From Chitinophagaceae bacterium (lineage in GTDB: Bacteria; Bacteroidota; Bacteroidia; Chitinophagales; Chitinophagaceae), in the NCBI GenBank assembly GCA_009996555.1, contig JAACZX010000489.1:1-8521 (forward strand): a DNA stretch of 8,521 nucleotides, given 5' to 3'. Numbering within the stretch: the stretch's first letter is position 1; each line of letters begins with the position of its first letter. The notes below the pieces were generated by a model. It did no database searches, was not told where the DNA came from, and saw only the letters and a program-made list of their open reading frames with translations. Below, piece by piece: positions 1 to 6,416 of the stretch. The position numbers and the translations under genes are program-made.

Positions 1-144
1 ACCGTTCACGCCACGGTTCAGGCAGATTTTCTCCAGTTTAGGAACCTGCATGATGCTTTTGTAACCAAAACGTTTCATTAAAGCAGGTACTACTTCACTT
101 TTGTACTTGCTTGCCAAACGGGGTGTATATTTTACAGTACTCAT
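1..144 (-). CDS. rplE: Ribosomal protein L5 (uL5), N-terminal 48 codons only
   Basis: This is the 5' end of the gene for large-subunit protein L5, which binds 5S rRNA and sits in the central protuberance of the 50S subunit. The reading frame begins at an ATG (142-144) and is still open at the window edge, so about the first 48 residues are visible. They contain [20 protein letters not shown] followed by KLEKICLN, which matches the conserved L5 start (in E. coli, a KDEVV...MQVPRVEKITLN pattern). It lies 27 nt downstream of rplX, the usual spc-operon order. The start is preceded by an A-rich stretch (TTAAGAAA) and no Shine-Dalgarno sequence. The truncation is only the window boundary, not a broken gene. 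Confidence 0.96.
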   Translation of the reverse strand, partial: MSTVKYTPRLASKYKSEVVPALMKRFGYKSIMQVPKLEKICLNRGVNG

Positions 145-171
145 TTTCTTAATGTTTTAACCTTCGTTAAA

Positions 172-504
172 TTATTTTACAGGCTGACCTGATTTTTTAG
201 AAACCCTTACCAGCTTACCGGTTTCACGGGTGCGTTTTACTTTGGTAGCTTGCTTGCCATCCCACAACATCACATTTGAAATGTGGATGGGAGCTTCTTT
301 CTTTACAATACCACCTTTTGTATTTTGCGCACTCGGTTTGGTATGCTTGGTTACGATGTTTACACCTTCAACCAATACACGTGCATCTTCAGGAAATACT
401 TCCAGCACTGTACGAGGCTTTTTTACATCTTTATCATCACCGGCAATTACAACTACTGAATCGCCTTTCTTGATGCTAAACTTGGGTTTAAATCTGTTGC
501 TCAT
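172..504 (-). CDS. rplX: Ribosomal protein L24 (uL24)
   Basis: L24 is an early assembly protein of the 50S subunit that binds the 5' region of 23S rRNA and helps start folding. The 110-residue product has a KOW motif near residues 12-45 (KKGDSVVVIAGDDK and the following VLEVFPEDARVLVEGVN strand), then KHTKPSAQNTKGGIVKKEA, the typical L24 central segment. The C-terminal third is lysine- and arginine-rich, as expected for an rRNA-binding tail. Length is normal for bacterial L24, which is about 100-110 residues. It lies between rplN (89-nt spacer, with a hairpin at 565-587) and rplE. The start codon follows a run of A residues. Confidence 0.98.
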   Translation of the reverse strand: MSNRFKPKFSIKKGDSVVVIAGDDKDVKKPRTVLEVFPEDARVLVEGVNIVTKHTKPSAQNTKGGIVKKEAPIHISNVMLWDGKQATKVKRTRETGKLVRVSKKSGQPVK

Positions 505-564
505 TTTTTTCGCTTTATGCTTAACGCTAAACTTTAGTGGCTTAGCAGAAACTTTATATTAGAA

Positions 565-587
565 GCATGGGCTGCTGTGCCCGTTGC
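565..587. repeat. Interrupted hairpin in the rplN-rplX spacer
   Basis: GGGC (569-572) pairs with GCCC (579-582) around a 6-nt loop, and GCA (565-567) with TGC (585-587) beyond a small asymmetric internal loop. It lies just after the rplN stop and stands out as GC-rich in an AT-rich spacer. Confidence 0.35.
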
Positions 588-593
588 TATTAC

Positions 594-962
594 TTACAGT
601 ACTTCCGGTGCCAGTGAAATAATTTTCATATAGCCTTTATCACGGAGCTCTCTTGCTACAGGCCCGAAGATACGTGTACCACGTGGCTCGTCTGAAGCGT
701 TGAGGATTACTACCGCATTGTCATCGAAACGGATGTAAGAACCATCTTTACGACGCAATTTGTTTTTTGTACGCACAATTACAGCTTTTGCCACAGTACC
801 TTTTTTGATACCACCGCCTGGTAATGCATCTTTTACAGTTACCACAATCTTATCGCCAATCTTTGCATAATCCTGGCCGCTGTTTCCCAATACTTTGATG
901 CAAAGCACTTCTTTTGCACCACTGTTATCGGCTACGTTTAATCTGCTTTCTTGCTGAATCAT
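594..962 (-). CDS. rplN: Ribosomal protein L14 (uL14)
   Basis: L14 lies on the subunit interface of the 50S particle and forms an intersubunit bridge with 16S rRNA; it is also the docking site of the silencing factor RsfS in many bacteria. The product is 122 residues, the near-universal bacterial length, and begins [26 protein letters not shown], nearly invariant in the family. Further conserved blocks are the [15 protein letters not shown] and [14 protein letters not shown] segments in the middle, and the C-terminal [20 protein letters not shown] then [11 protein letters not shown]. It follows rpsQ after a 98-nt spacer, where E. coli begins the separate spc operon. I see no Bacteroidota-type promoter in that spacer, so one continuous transcript is likely here. 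Confidence 0.99.
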   Translation of the reverse strand: MIQQESRLNVADNSGAKEVLCIKVLGNSGQDYAKIGDKIVVTVKDALPGGGIKKGTVAKAVIVRTKNKLRRKDGSYIRFDDNAVVILNASDEPRGTRIFGPVARELRDKGYMKIISLAPEVL

Positions 963-1060
963 TTTCTTAAACTTTTAACTCCGGGTATTAACACTGAGTA
1001 TTTAAAAAATCTGGTTGTTTGCAGAGGCTTGCGGCTGCGTACCGAAGCATGCGTAGAATA

Positions 1061-1318
1061 TTACTTCGCCTTTTCTACTACTTCTACCAGTCTCCAACGC
1101 TTTGTTTTGCTGAGAGGACGGCTTTCCATAATACGTACAGTATCACCTATACCGCACTCATTCTTTTCATCATGAGCATGGAACTTAGTCGTTTTTTTAA
1201 CGAACTTTCCGTAGATAGGGTGTTTTACTTTACGTTCAACAGCTACTGTAATGGTTTTATCCATTTTGCTGCTGGTTACAACACCTGTCTTCGTTTTACG
1301 CAAATTTCTTTCTAACAT
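1061..1318 (-). CDS. rpsQ: Ribosomal protein S17 (uS17)
   Basis: S17 is a primary 16S rRNA-binding protein of the 30S subunit with an OB fold. The 85-residue product has the standard family blocks: [21 protein letters not shown] at residues 7-27, a basic [19 protein letters not shown] segment, and [21 protein letters not shown] leading to the terminal VEVVEKAK. Length matches other bacterial S17 proteins (about 80-90). The gene sits between rpmC (52-nt spacer with a 7-bp palindrome) and rplN. The start ATG is preceded by an A-rich run (AAAAAAAGCAAAAA), typical of initiation in this phylum, and no Shine-Dalgarno motif is visible. Confidence 0.98.
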   Translation of the reverse strand: MLERNLRKTKTGVVTSSKMDKTITVAVERKVKHPIYGKFVKKTTKFHAHDEKNECGIGDTVRIMESRPLSKTKRWRLVEVVEKAK

Positions 1319-1339
1319 TTTTTGCTTTTTTTCAGTTGA

Positions 1340-1354
1340 TGACGCAATGCGTCA
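1340..1354. repeat. TGACGCA palindrome in the rpmC-rpsQ spacer
   Basis: TGACGCA (1340-1346) and TGCGTCA (1348-1354) are perfect 7-nt arms around one base; as RNA a 6-bp stem with a 3-nt loop is likely. It sits in a 52-nt spacer about 20 nt upstream of the rpsQ start. The core resembles the hairpin at 6193-6212. Confidence 0.6.
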
Positions 1355-1370
1355 CTGTTATTCAAATGGA

Positions 1371-1580
1371 TTAAATACCCAGTTGTTTTTTTCTTAACTC
1401 TGTTTTTAAACGGGCTATATCACGGCGAAGGCCACGGATGCTCACAGGATTCTCCAATGGAGAAATTGCGTGTGCAAATTCCAGCTTCTTCAAACGCAGT
1501 TCATCTTCTTTGATGCGTGCAGCCAGATCTGTAACGTTCAGCTCTTTTATGCTCTTTAAAAAATCAGTTGTCTTTGCCAT
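1371..1580 (-). CDS. rpmC: Ribosomal protein L29 (uL29)
   Basis: L29 is a small helical protein near the exit of the 50S peptide tunnel, next to L23, where it helps form the docking site for the signal recognition particle and trigger factor. The product has 69 residues, mostly two long charged helices. The signature is LKKLEFAHAISPLENPVSIR followed by LRRDIARLKTELRKKQLGI, matching the family pattern of a helix, a short turn at P-x-x-I/V-R and a second Arg/Lys-rich helix. It is only 34 nt downstream of rplP. Size and position are both as expected. Confidence 0.97.
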   Translation of the reverse strand: MAKTTDFLKSIKELNVTDLAARIKEDELRLKKLEFAHAISPLENPVSIRGLRRDIARLKTELRKKQLGI

Positions 1581-1614
1581 GTTAATCAGTTTATTCAGTT
1601 CTTCAACTTGTTAA

Positions 1615-2034
1615 TTACGCAACCAGGTCTCTGCGCACAATGAATTTTGTTTTGATGGGGAGCTTTTGAGCTGCCAGTTCCATTGCAGCTTTTGCTACTG
1701 CTTCAGGAACGCCATCAGATTCAAACAAAATACGTCCTGGTTCGATAATGGCTGCCCAACCTTCTGGGTTACCTTTACCTTTACCCATACGTACCTCTGC
1801 AGGCTTGCGGGTTACTACTTTATCGGGGAACACACGGATCCACACATTACCTTCACGCTTCATGGCACGTGTCATTGCCTGGCGGGCACTTTCAATCTGG
1901 CGGTTGGTTAACCATACCGGTTCCAACGCTTTCAATGCGTATGAACCAAATGAAATGCTGGTACCACGCTTAGCCACAGCACGGATGCGTCCTTTCTGTG
2001 ATTTTCTGTGTTTTGTTCTTTTCGGCTGTAACAT
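1615..2034 (-). CDS. rplP: Ribosomal protein L16 (uL16)
   Basis: L16 lies near the A site and peptidyl transferase centre of the 50S subunit and contacts the elbow of tRNA. The 139-residue product starts [16 protein letters not shown], the conserved family start, and carries the hallmark [14 protein letters not shown] near residues 80-93. Arg82 aligns with the E. coli L16 arginine that is hydroxylated by the YcfD oxygenase; whether that happens in this organism cannot be told from the sequence. The C-terminal part has [19 protein letters not shown], again typical. The gene follows rpsC after an 87-nt spacer that holds a degenerate heptamer array, so its untranslated leader is unlike those of its neighbours. 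Confidence 0.98.
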   Translation of the reverse strand: MLQPKRTKHRKSQKGRIRAVAKRGTSISFGSYALKALEPVWLTNRQIESARQAMTRAMKREGNVWIRVFPDKVVTRKPAEVRMGKGKGNPEGWAAIIEPGRILFESDGVPEAVAKAAMELAAQKLPIKTKFIVRRDLVA

Positions 2035-2065
2035 TGCTGTATATGTTTCTTGTTACTGTTTGTTG

Positions 2066-2114
2066 TTTGCTTCGTACTTCTTACTTCGTAACTCTTACTT
2101 TGTAATTCGTACTT
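2066..2114. repeat. Degenerate heptamer tandem array in the rpsC-rplP spacer
   Basis: On the minus strand, six consecutive 7-nt units fill 2073-2114 exactly, with consensus AAGTA(C/A)G; the first and last are both AAGTACG, and a decayed seventh unit (AAGCAAA) follows at 2066-2072. The array starts 7 nt after the rpsC stop. From memory, such arrays are common between genes in Bacteroidota and read as YEVRSTK-like peptides if translated. No coding role is proposed. Confidence 0.7.
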
Positions 2115-2121
2115 GTGTTTA

Positions 2122-2904
2122 TTATCCTTTGCGGCTGTCTCTGCGCTGGCCACCACCATGTCCACCACGACGATCATCTCTTCTGTCGCCACCATGTCCA
2201 CCACCTCGACGGTCATCTTTTCTGTCGCTCACATCGCTCTTACCACCAACAAAGTTGGGATTCAGATCACGTTTAGTGAGAACTTCGCCTTTACAGATCC
2301 ATACTTTGATACCGATTTTACCGTATACAGTTAATGCATACAGGTTTGCGTAATCAATATCCATACGGAAAGTATGCAGAGGAGTACGTCCTTGTTTAAT
2401 TTCTTCAGTACGTGCAATTTCAGCACCACCCAAACGACCGCTTACTTTTACTTTGATACCTTCAGCACCCATACGTAATGCAGAAGCAATCGCCATTTTC
2501 ACAGCACGTTTGTAATTGATACGGTTTTCGATCTGGCGTGCGATAGTGTCTGCAACGATTGTTGCATCTACTTCCGGACGGCGGATCTCAAGGATGTTGA
2601 TCTGAACATCATCCTTACCTGTCAATTTCTTCAACTCTTCTTTAATACGATCTACTTCGCCACCACCTTTACCGATGATGATACCAGGCTTAGATGTATG
2701 AATGGTTACAATCAATTTGTTGAGTGTACGCTCAATCACAATTTTAGCGATACCACCTTTATTGATACGGGCATTGAGATAAGTTCTGATCTTGTTGTCT
2801 TCGATCAATTTACCGGCAAAGTCTTTTTTGCTACCATACCAGTTACTCTCCCATCCGCGGATGATCCCTAACCTGTTACCAATTGGATTTGCTTTCTGAC
2901 CCAT
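2122..2904 (-). CDS. rpsC: Ribosomal protein S3 (uS3) with Gly/Arg-rich C-terminal tail
   Basis: S3 is part of the mRNA entry site of the 30S subunit and contributes to helicase activity there. The product is 260 residues, longer than the 233 of E. coli. The N-terminal half holds the KH domain, with PGIIIGKGG at residues 73-81 containing the GxxG loop (GKGG) that contacts nucleic acid. The C-terminal domain includes [14 protein letters not shown] (154-167) and [15 protein letters not shown] (172-186). After about residue 220 the protein continues as a low-complexity tail rich in Asp, Arg, Gly and His, with two near-repeated units (residues 226-238 and 239-250). The tail is probably disordered and near the solvent side. 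The gene follows rplV by 21 nt. The start at [13 protein letters not shown] is the family standard. Confidence 0.98.
   Translation of the reverse strand: MGQKANPIGNRLGIIRGWESNWYGSKKDFAGKLIEDNKIRTYLNARINKGGIAKIVIERTLNKLIVTIHTSKPGIIIGKGGGEVDRIKEELKKLTGKDDVQINILEIRRPEVDATIVADTIARQIENRINYKRAVKMAIASALRMGAEGIKVKVSGRLGGAEIARTEEIKQGRTPLHTFRMDIDYANLYALTVYGKIGIKVWICKGEVLTKRDLNPNFVGGKSDVSDRKDDRRGGGHGGDRRDDRRGGHGGGQRRDSRKG
2154..2228. repeat. Tandem in-frame duplication within the rpsC tail
   Basis: Two near-identical units, 36 nt at 2154-2189 and 39 nt at 2190-2228, each start with CACCATGTCCACCAC on the plus strand and end with CTGTCGC. They encode the two Asp-Arg-Gly-His-rich units of the S3 tail (residues 226-238 and 239-250). 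The one-codon length difference keeps the frame. Confidence 0.75.
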
Positions 2905-2925
2905 AGAATGGTTTATAAAATTTTA

Positions 2926-3273
2926 TCAATTAATTTTTGTGTCTACGATAATGGTTACGTGATTGCTGCGCTTTCTTACACGGTAAGCACGGCCCTGTGG
3001 AGCAGGACGCAAACGCTTAATCATACGTGCACCATCAACATAAATTGTTTTCACAACCAATGATGCATCAGCTGCACTTTGACCATTGTTCTTTTGTTCC
3101 CAGTTGCTGATAGCACTTTTTAAAAGTTTACCAAGCGGAGTGGCAGAGTGTTGAGGATGAAAATCCAATAAAGCCAATGCCTTTTCAACATCCATTCCAC
3201 GGATCTCATCAGCCAGCAAACGCATTCTGCGGGGCGATGTGGGATAATTTCTGAGTTTTGCTACTGCTTCCAT
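2926..3273 (-). CDS. rplV: Ribosomal protein L22 (uL22)
   Basis: L22 binds 23S rRNA and its long beta hairpin lines the narrow part of the nascent peptide tunnel, where changes in other bacteria give macrolide resistance. The 115-residue product has the expected N-terminal [19 protein letters not shown] (residues 8-26) and the hairpin region at about 82-100 ([19 protein letters not shown]), followed by [10 protein letters not shown]. No insertion or deletion is evident in the hairpin. Length is normal for bacteria (about 110-120). It lies 39 nt after rpsS and 21 nt before rpsC, in the standard order. The start is preceded by an uninterrupted A-rich stretch and no Shine-Dalgarno motif. Confidence 0.98.
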   Translation of the reverse strand: MEAVAKLRNYPTSPRRMRLLADEIRGMDVEKALALLDFHPQHSATPLGKLLKSAISNWEQKNNGQSAADASLVVKTIYVDGARMIKRLRPAPQGRAYRVRKRSNHVTIIVDTKIN

Positions 3274-3292
3274 TTTTTTTATTTTAAGGTTC

Positions 3293-3305
3293 AGACCCGA
3301 AGTCT
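3293..3305. repeat. Weak hairpin in the rpsS-rplV spacer
   Basis: AGAC (3293-3296) and GTCT (3302-3305) can pair; in the minus-strand RNA the loop includes UUCG, which can form a stable tetraloop with a bulged G. The arms are short, so this may be chance. Confidence 0.25.
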
Positions 3306-3312
3306 TTCACCA

Positions 3313-3585
3313 TTAACCTACTTTCTTGCTAGAGTGTCCTTTAAAGTTTCTTGTAGGAGCAAATTCACCAAGTTTATGACCTACCATAAATTCTGTTACG
3401 TAAACAGGGATGAATTTGTTTCCGTTGTGCACAGCAAATGTGTGACCAACAAAATCAGGAGTAATTGTAGAGCGGCGGCTCCATGTTTTAATTACACCTC
3501 TTTTTGCTTTACCCTCGTTAATAGCGAGCACCTTTGTTTCGAGGTGAGCTGCTACATAAGGACCTTTTTTAATCGAACGAGCCAT
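3313..3585 (-). CDS. rpsS: Ribosomal protein S19 (uS19)
   Basis: S19 sits in the head of the 30S subunit, binds 16S rRNA in complex with S13 and takes part in the bridge to the 50S central protuberance. The 90-residue product begins [19 protein letters not shown], and contains [47 protein letters not shown] and the terminal FKGHSSKK; these blocks are nearly invariant in the family. Size is standard. The gene is 66 nt downstream of rplB, and that spacer holds a 20-nt CCTTCGGCTCCGCTCAGG-type element that would be part of the mRNA. Confidence 0.99.
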   Translation of the reverse strand: MARSIKKGPYVAAHLETKVLAINEGKAKRGVIKTWSRRSTITPDFVGHTFAVHNGNKFIPVYVTEFMVGHKLGEFAPTRNFKGHSSKKVG

Positions 3586-3613
3586 GTGTTATTTTTTACT
3601 GTTCTTCCTTAGA

Positions 3614-3635
3614 ATCCTGAGCGGAGCCGAAGGAT
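3614..3635. repeat. CCTTCGGCTCCGCTCAGG-type element in the rplB-rpsS spacer
   Basis: The plus strand reads TCCTGAGCGGAGCCGAAGGA at 3615-3634, with arms ATCCT and AGGAT flanking an imperfect palindromic centre. From memory, close variants (such as CCTTCGACTCCGCTCAGG) are dispersed in many Bacteroidota and some other genomes, and translate to spurious LRLRSG or SFDSAQD peptides. The copy here is transcribed within the operon, between two essential genes. Confidence 0.6.
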
Positions 3636-3651
3636 CGATTTTTTAATTGAA

Positions 3652-4491
3652 TTACTTAGCCAGTTTTTTACCATCCTTACGTTGGATGATGAGCTTGTTA
3701 GAACCTTTATGCTTAGAGCGTGTTTTTTCGCCTTTTGCATATTTACCGGTTCTGCTGCGTGGGTGACCACCGCTGCTACGGCCTTCACCACCACCCATCG
3801 GGTGATCTACAGGGTTCATCGCTACACCACGGTTACGAGGACGAATACCTTTCCAACGGTTAACACCCGCTTTACCGGCTGTTTCAAGGCTGTGATCGCT
3901 GTTACTTACCACACCAACTGTTGCATAACAGTTAATGAGCACTTTACGCAATTCACCACTTGGCATTTTCAATACAGCATATCTTTCTTCTTTGTTGGTT
4001 AACTGTGCGCTTGTACCTGCACTGCGTACCAATTTACCACCCTGGCCAGGCTGCATTTCAATGTTGTGAATGTTCGTACCCAATGGCATGTTCTTCATTT
4101 GAAGAGCGTTACCTAATTCAGGTGCTACTGCATCACCCGCTACTACTGTTGCACCAACCTGTAAACCGTTTGGAGCAAGGATGTAACGTTTTTCACCATC
4201 AACGTAGTTCAGCAATGCAATGAATGCTGTACGGTTTGGATCATATTCAATAGATGCTACTTTAGCAGGAACATCTTTTTTACTGCGTTTGAAATCAATT
4301 ACACGGTATTTCTTTTTGTTACCGCCGCCAATGTAACGCATTGCACGACGACCTTGTGCGTTACGGCCACCTGTAGCTTTTACTGATTCGAGTAAAGACT
4401 TTTCAGGAGTATCTGTGGTGATCTCGGCATACGCATTCCCGATTCTCCATCTGGTACCTGCGGTTACCGGTTTGTATTTCTTTAATGCCAT
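3652..4491 (-). CDS. rplB: Ribosomal protein L2 (uL2)
   Basis: L2 is a primary 23S rRNA-binding protein needed for subunit association and for full peptidyl transferase activity. The 279-residue product is close to the 273 of E. coli. Visible hallmarks are the N-terminal [13 protein letters not shown], the middle [23 protein letters not shown] (residues 142-164), and the C-terminal [19 protein letters not shown] (220-238). His230 aligns with E. coli His229, which lies close to the peptidyl transferase centre and is retained. Two residues later this protein has Met232 where E. coli has His; I take this as a Bacteroidota trait from memory. The tail is strongly basic. Spacer to rplW is 59 nt. 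Confidence 0.99.
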   Translation of the reverse strand: MALKKYKPVTAGTRWRIGNAYAEITTDTPEKSLLESVKATGGRNAQGRRAMRYIGGGNKKKYRVIDFKRSKKDVPAKVASIEYDPNRTAFIALLNYVDGEKRYILAPNGLQVGATVVAGDAVAPELGNALQMKNMPLGTNIHNIEMQPGQGGKLVRSAGTSAQLTNKEERYAVLKMPSGELRKVLINCYATVGVVSNSDHSLETAGKAGVNRWKGIRPRNRGVAMNPVDHPMGGGEGRSSGGHPRSRTGKYAKGEKTRSKHKGSNKLIIQRKDGKKLAK

Positions 4492-4520
4492 TTTAAAAAC
4501 TTTTATTGTTCAACTTTTGC

Positions 4521-4535
4521 GGTAGTTGACCTACC
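4521..4535. repeat. Small inverted repeat in the rplW-rplB spacer
   Basis: GGTAG (4521-4525) and CTACC (4531-4535) are 5-nt arms around a 5-nt loop. The stem is weak and may be chance, but the spacer is otherwise AT-rich. Confidence 0.3.
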
Positions 4536-4550
4536 ATTCTTTGTTTCAGA

Positions 4551-4850
4551 TTATACTGTACCGTACAGGTCAATTGTTTCGCCTTCGGCAACAGTTACAT
4601 AAGCTTTCTTGTAAGCTGGTTTGCTACCCTGGATATAACCTGCTTTGGTCATACGGTTCTTCGCTTTACGAGGAGCCACCATGGTGTGCACATCAGCTAC
4701 TTTCACATTGTAGAATTCTTCTACAGCTTTTTTGATCTCCAGCTTGTTAGCTTTACGACCAACACGGAAAGCGTATGTGTTTTTCTTTTCTGTTAAACGA
4801 TTGCTTTTTTCAGAAACAATCGGCTTTATTAAAATTTCACTCTGTCTCAT
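4551..4850 (-). CDS. rplW: Ribosomal protein L23 (uL23)
   Basis: L23 surrounds the exit of the nascent peptide tunnel and is the main docking point for trigger factor and the signal recognition particle. The 99-residue product has the family start MRQSEILIKPIVSEKSNRLT, then YAFRVGRKANKLEIKKAVE (residues 26-44), FYNVKVADVHTMVAP and the basic RKAKNRMTKAGYIQGSKPA segment that forms the rRNA-binding loop. Length is normal (about 95-100). It follows rplD after 32 nt. The C terminus (AEGETIDLYG) is acidic and slightly extended, which is common in this family and not remarkable. Confidence 0.98.
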   Translation of the reverse strand: MRQSEILIKPIVSEKSNRLTEKKNTYAFRVGRKANKLEIKKAVEEFYNVKVADVHTMVAPRKAKNRMTKAGYIQGSKPAYKKAYVTVAEGETIDLYGTV

Positions 4851-4882
4851 CTGGACGTTGTTTATTCAGTTCAATGATTCAA

Positions 4883-5515
4883 TTACGCTGCAGCTTCTTC
4901 TTCAGAAAAAACTTTAGCAGCACTTTCAGTTAATACGAGAACATCACTGTTGATGAGGTCGTATGTATTTACATCGGCCAGTAAAGAACCAACTACTGAA
5001 GGAACGTTACGGAGGCTGAGGTAAAGGTTATCGTTGTAATCAGGAATAACCACCAGTGCTTTTTTACCTGCGATATTGAGGTTGCTTAATACACTTACAA
5101 ACTCTTTTGTTTTTGGAGTATCCATTACCAGATCTTCAACAATAACAATAGCGTTTTCTTTTGCTTTATAAGAAAGAGCACTCATTTTAGCGAGGTCTTT
5201 TACTTTACGGTTCAGTTTAAAATCGTAACCGTGCGGCTTAGGTCCGAAAATGGTACCACCACCTTTGTATAACGGGTTACGGATATTACCCTTACGTGAA
5301 CCACCGGTACCTTTTTGGCGGTGAAGCTTGCGGCTTGCACCCTTTACTTCAGCACGGGTCTTTACTTTATGAGTACCCTGGCGTTGTGCAGCCTGGTATT
5401 GCTTAACAGCAAGGTAAATAACGTGGTCATTGGGTTCGATACCGAAAATATCTTCCGGTAATTCGATCGTACGACCTGTTGCCTTTCCTGCTTTATTTAA
5501 AACTTCAACTTGCAT
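4883..5515 (-). CDS. rplD: Ribosomal protein L4 (uL4)
   Basis: L4 is an early 50S assembly protein whose extended loop reaches the peptide tunnel next to L22. In E. coli it also represses its own S10 operon by binding the mRNA leader; this has not been inferred here. The 210-residue product shows the extended basic loop at about residues 48-98, including KLHRQKGTGGSRKGNIRNP and GGGTIFGPKPHGYDF, which correspond to the tunnel loop. The C-terminal globular part has VIVEDLVMDTPKTKEF and a last strand LINSDVLVLTESAAKV, ending in an acidic and alanine-rich EEEAAA. It lies 22 nt after rplC. The start codon has no Shine-Dalgarno motif. Confidence 0.99.
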   Translation of the reverse strand: MQVEVLNKAGKATGRTIELPEDIFGIEPNDHVIYLAVKQYQAAQRQGTHKVKTRAEVKGASRKLHRQKGTGGSRKGNIRNPLYKGGGTIFGPKPHGYDFKLNRKVKDLAKMSALSYKAKENAIVIVEDLVMDTPKTKEFVSVLSNLNIAGKKALVVIPDYNDNLYLSLRNVPSVVGSLLADVNTYDLINSDVLVLTESAAKVFSEEEAAA

Positions 5516-5537
5516 GACTTCTTAAATTAGTTTGTGA

Positions 5538-6155
5538 TTACTTCTGGATGTATACGATTGAACCGTTATGACCCGGTACAGAACCGCTCACAAGGATGTA
5601 ATTCTTTTCAGGGAAAATCTTGAGGACTTTCAATCCTTTTACTTTCACTCTTTCTGCACCCATACGGCCAGCCATACGCATACCTTTCATTACACGTGAA
5701 GCATCAGAAGAGTTACCGAGTGAACCTGGAGCACGCTGACGATCGTGTTGACCGTGTGAAGCTTCACCCACACCGCTAAAGCCATGGCGTTTAACAACAC
5801 CCTGGAAACCTTTACCTTTTGTGGTACCAACTACATCAACTTTTTCGCCTTCTGCGAAAATTTCTGCAGTTACAGTTTCACCAATATTTTTTTCGAGAGA
5901 ATAGTTGCGGAATTCTTTTACGAATTTCTTAGGAGAAGTGTTTGCTTTTGCGAAGTGATTCTTCTCAGCAGAAGTAGTGTTCTTTTCTTTCTTTTCGCCA
6001 AAAGCTAATTGAAGTGCGGTGTAACCGTCAGCTTCTTGAGTTTTAACCTGCGTAACAACACAGGGACCAGCTTCAATGATGGTGCAGCTTTGTTGCTTAC
6101 CATCGGGACTGAAGATGCTGGTCATGCCGATCTTTTTACCAATAATACCTTTCAT
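5538..6155 (-). CDS. rplC: Ribosomal protein L3 (uL3)
   Basis: L3 is one of the two proteins that start 50S assembly and its extension reaches toward the peptidyl transferase centre. The 205-residue product starts [20 protein letters not shown], the expected start, and has [16 protein letters not shown] (residues 113-128), [20 protein letters not shown] (139-158) and [10 protein letters not shown] (161-170). The E. coli Gln150 that is methylated by PrmB aligns with Asn148 here, so that modification cannot occur at this position. The gene is separated from rpsJ by an unusually long 281-nt spacer full of inverted repeats, and its ATG sits 5 nt after a 6-bp hairpin (6161-6180), which may influence initiation. 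Confidence 0.99.
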   Translation of the reverse strand: MKGIIGKKIGMTSIFSPDGKQQSCTIIEAGPCVVTQVKTQEADGYTALQLAFGEKKEKNTTSAEKNHFAKANTSPKKFVKEFRNYSLEKNIGETVTAEIFAEGEKVDVVGTTKGKGFQGVVKRHGFSGVGEASHGQHDRQRAPGSLGNSSDASRVMKGMRMAGRMGAERVKVKGLKVLKIFPEKNYILVSGSVPGHNGSIVYIQK

Positions 6156-6160
6156 TTTTT

Positions 6161-6180
6161 TTACAGTTTATGCCCTGTAA
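6161..6180 (-). promoter_or_regulatory. Hairpin directly upstream of the rplC start
   Basis: TTACAG (6161-6166) and CTGTAA (6175-6180) make a perfect 6-bp stem with an 8-nt loop. In the mRNA only five A residues separate the stem from the rplC ATG, so the stem would occupy the ribosome landing site when folded. A role in translational control is inference. Confidence 0.45.
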
Positions 6181-6192
6181 GGTTGTTGAGAC

Positions 6193-6212
6193 ATAACGCC
6201 GGCGAGCGTCAT
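6193..6212. repeat. ATGACGC-type hairpin in the rpsJ-rplC spacer
   Basis: In the minus-strand RNA, AUGACGC pairs with GCGUUAU over seven bases, including one G-U pair, around a 6-nt loop (UCGCCG). The TGACGC core is shared with the palindrome at 1340-1354 in the rpmC-rpsQ spacer. Confidence 0.45.
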
Positions 6213-6221
6213 TCAATCCCC

Positions 6222-6278
6222 GTTTACCATCGACCTTTTCCTTTTTTCCACTTTGGATCGGAAGTACCGATGGTAAAC
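6222..6278. repeat. 11-bp perfect inverted repeat with a 35-nt loop
   Basis: GTTTACCATCG at 6222-6232 is the exact reverse complement of CGATGGTAAAC at 6268-6278. Inside the loop a smaller inverted repeat TCCA (6247-6250) and TGGA (6254-6257) is present. It is the longest perfect arm pair I found in the window. It lies about 65 nt upstream of the rplC start. Confidence 0.65.
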
Positions 6279-6354
6279 TAACCACGAAGGGCTAGTTTAT
6301 ATGTGTTCCCGGTTTTGAGCCGGAAATATTTTTTATTCAGAGCTCTTTTTTCGC

Positions 6355-6369
6355 TTCCGCCCTGCGGAA
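6355..6369. repeat. GC-rich palindrome, TTCCGC with GCGGAA
   Basis: TTCCGC (6355-6360), a 3-nt loop, and GCGGAA (6364-6369) form a perfect 6-bp stem. On the minus strand the core GGGCGGA is shared with the palindrome at 6417-6431, so the two may belong to one repeat family. Confidence 0.55.
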
Positions 6370-6416
6370 TGATTGAGAGATGAAACAGAATTCTATTTTA
6401 AGAACTTACACGAATA

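Noticed and set aside
1036..1055. Direct repeat TGCGTA at 1036-1041 and 1050-1055 in the rpsQ-rplN spacer
   Set aside because: Six bases repeated once at 14-nt distance is within chance and no further unit is present.
963..1060. A separate spc-operon promoter before rplN
   Set aside because: No TAnnTTTG-like box with a TTTG at suitable distance is visible on the coding strand of this spacer.
1932..2216. A 94-codon minus-strand frame with a YEVRSTK segment
   Set aside because: It overlaps rpsC and rplP in another frame and the segment comes from the heptamer array, a known source of false short proteins.
1748..2353. A 201-codon open frame on the plus strand, antisense to rplP and rpsC
   Set aside because: It covers conserved ribosomal coding sequence, crosses a non-coding repeat array and shows no recognisable domain; its length follows from the codon use of the genes on the other strand.
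3609..3794. A short minus-strand frame ending in LRLRSG
   Set aside because: It overlaps the 3' end of rplB in another frame, and the ending is the translation of the dispersed repeat at 3614-3635.
6306..6335. A plus-strand GC hairpin followed by a T-rich run, like an intrinsic terminator
   Set aside because: The stem is only six pairs with a bulge, the T-run is interrupted, and no plus-strand gene precedes it; on the coding strand there is no U-run after the stem.
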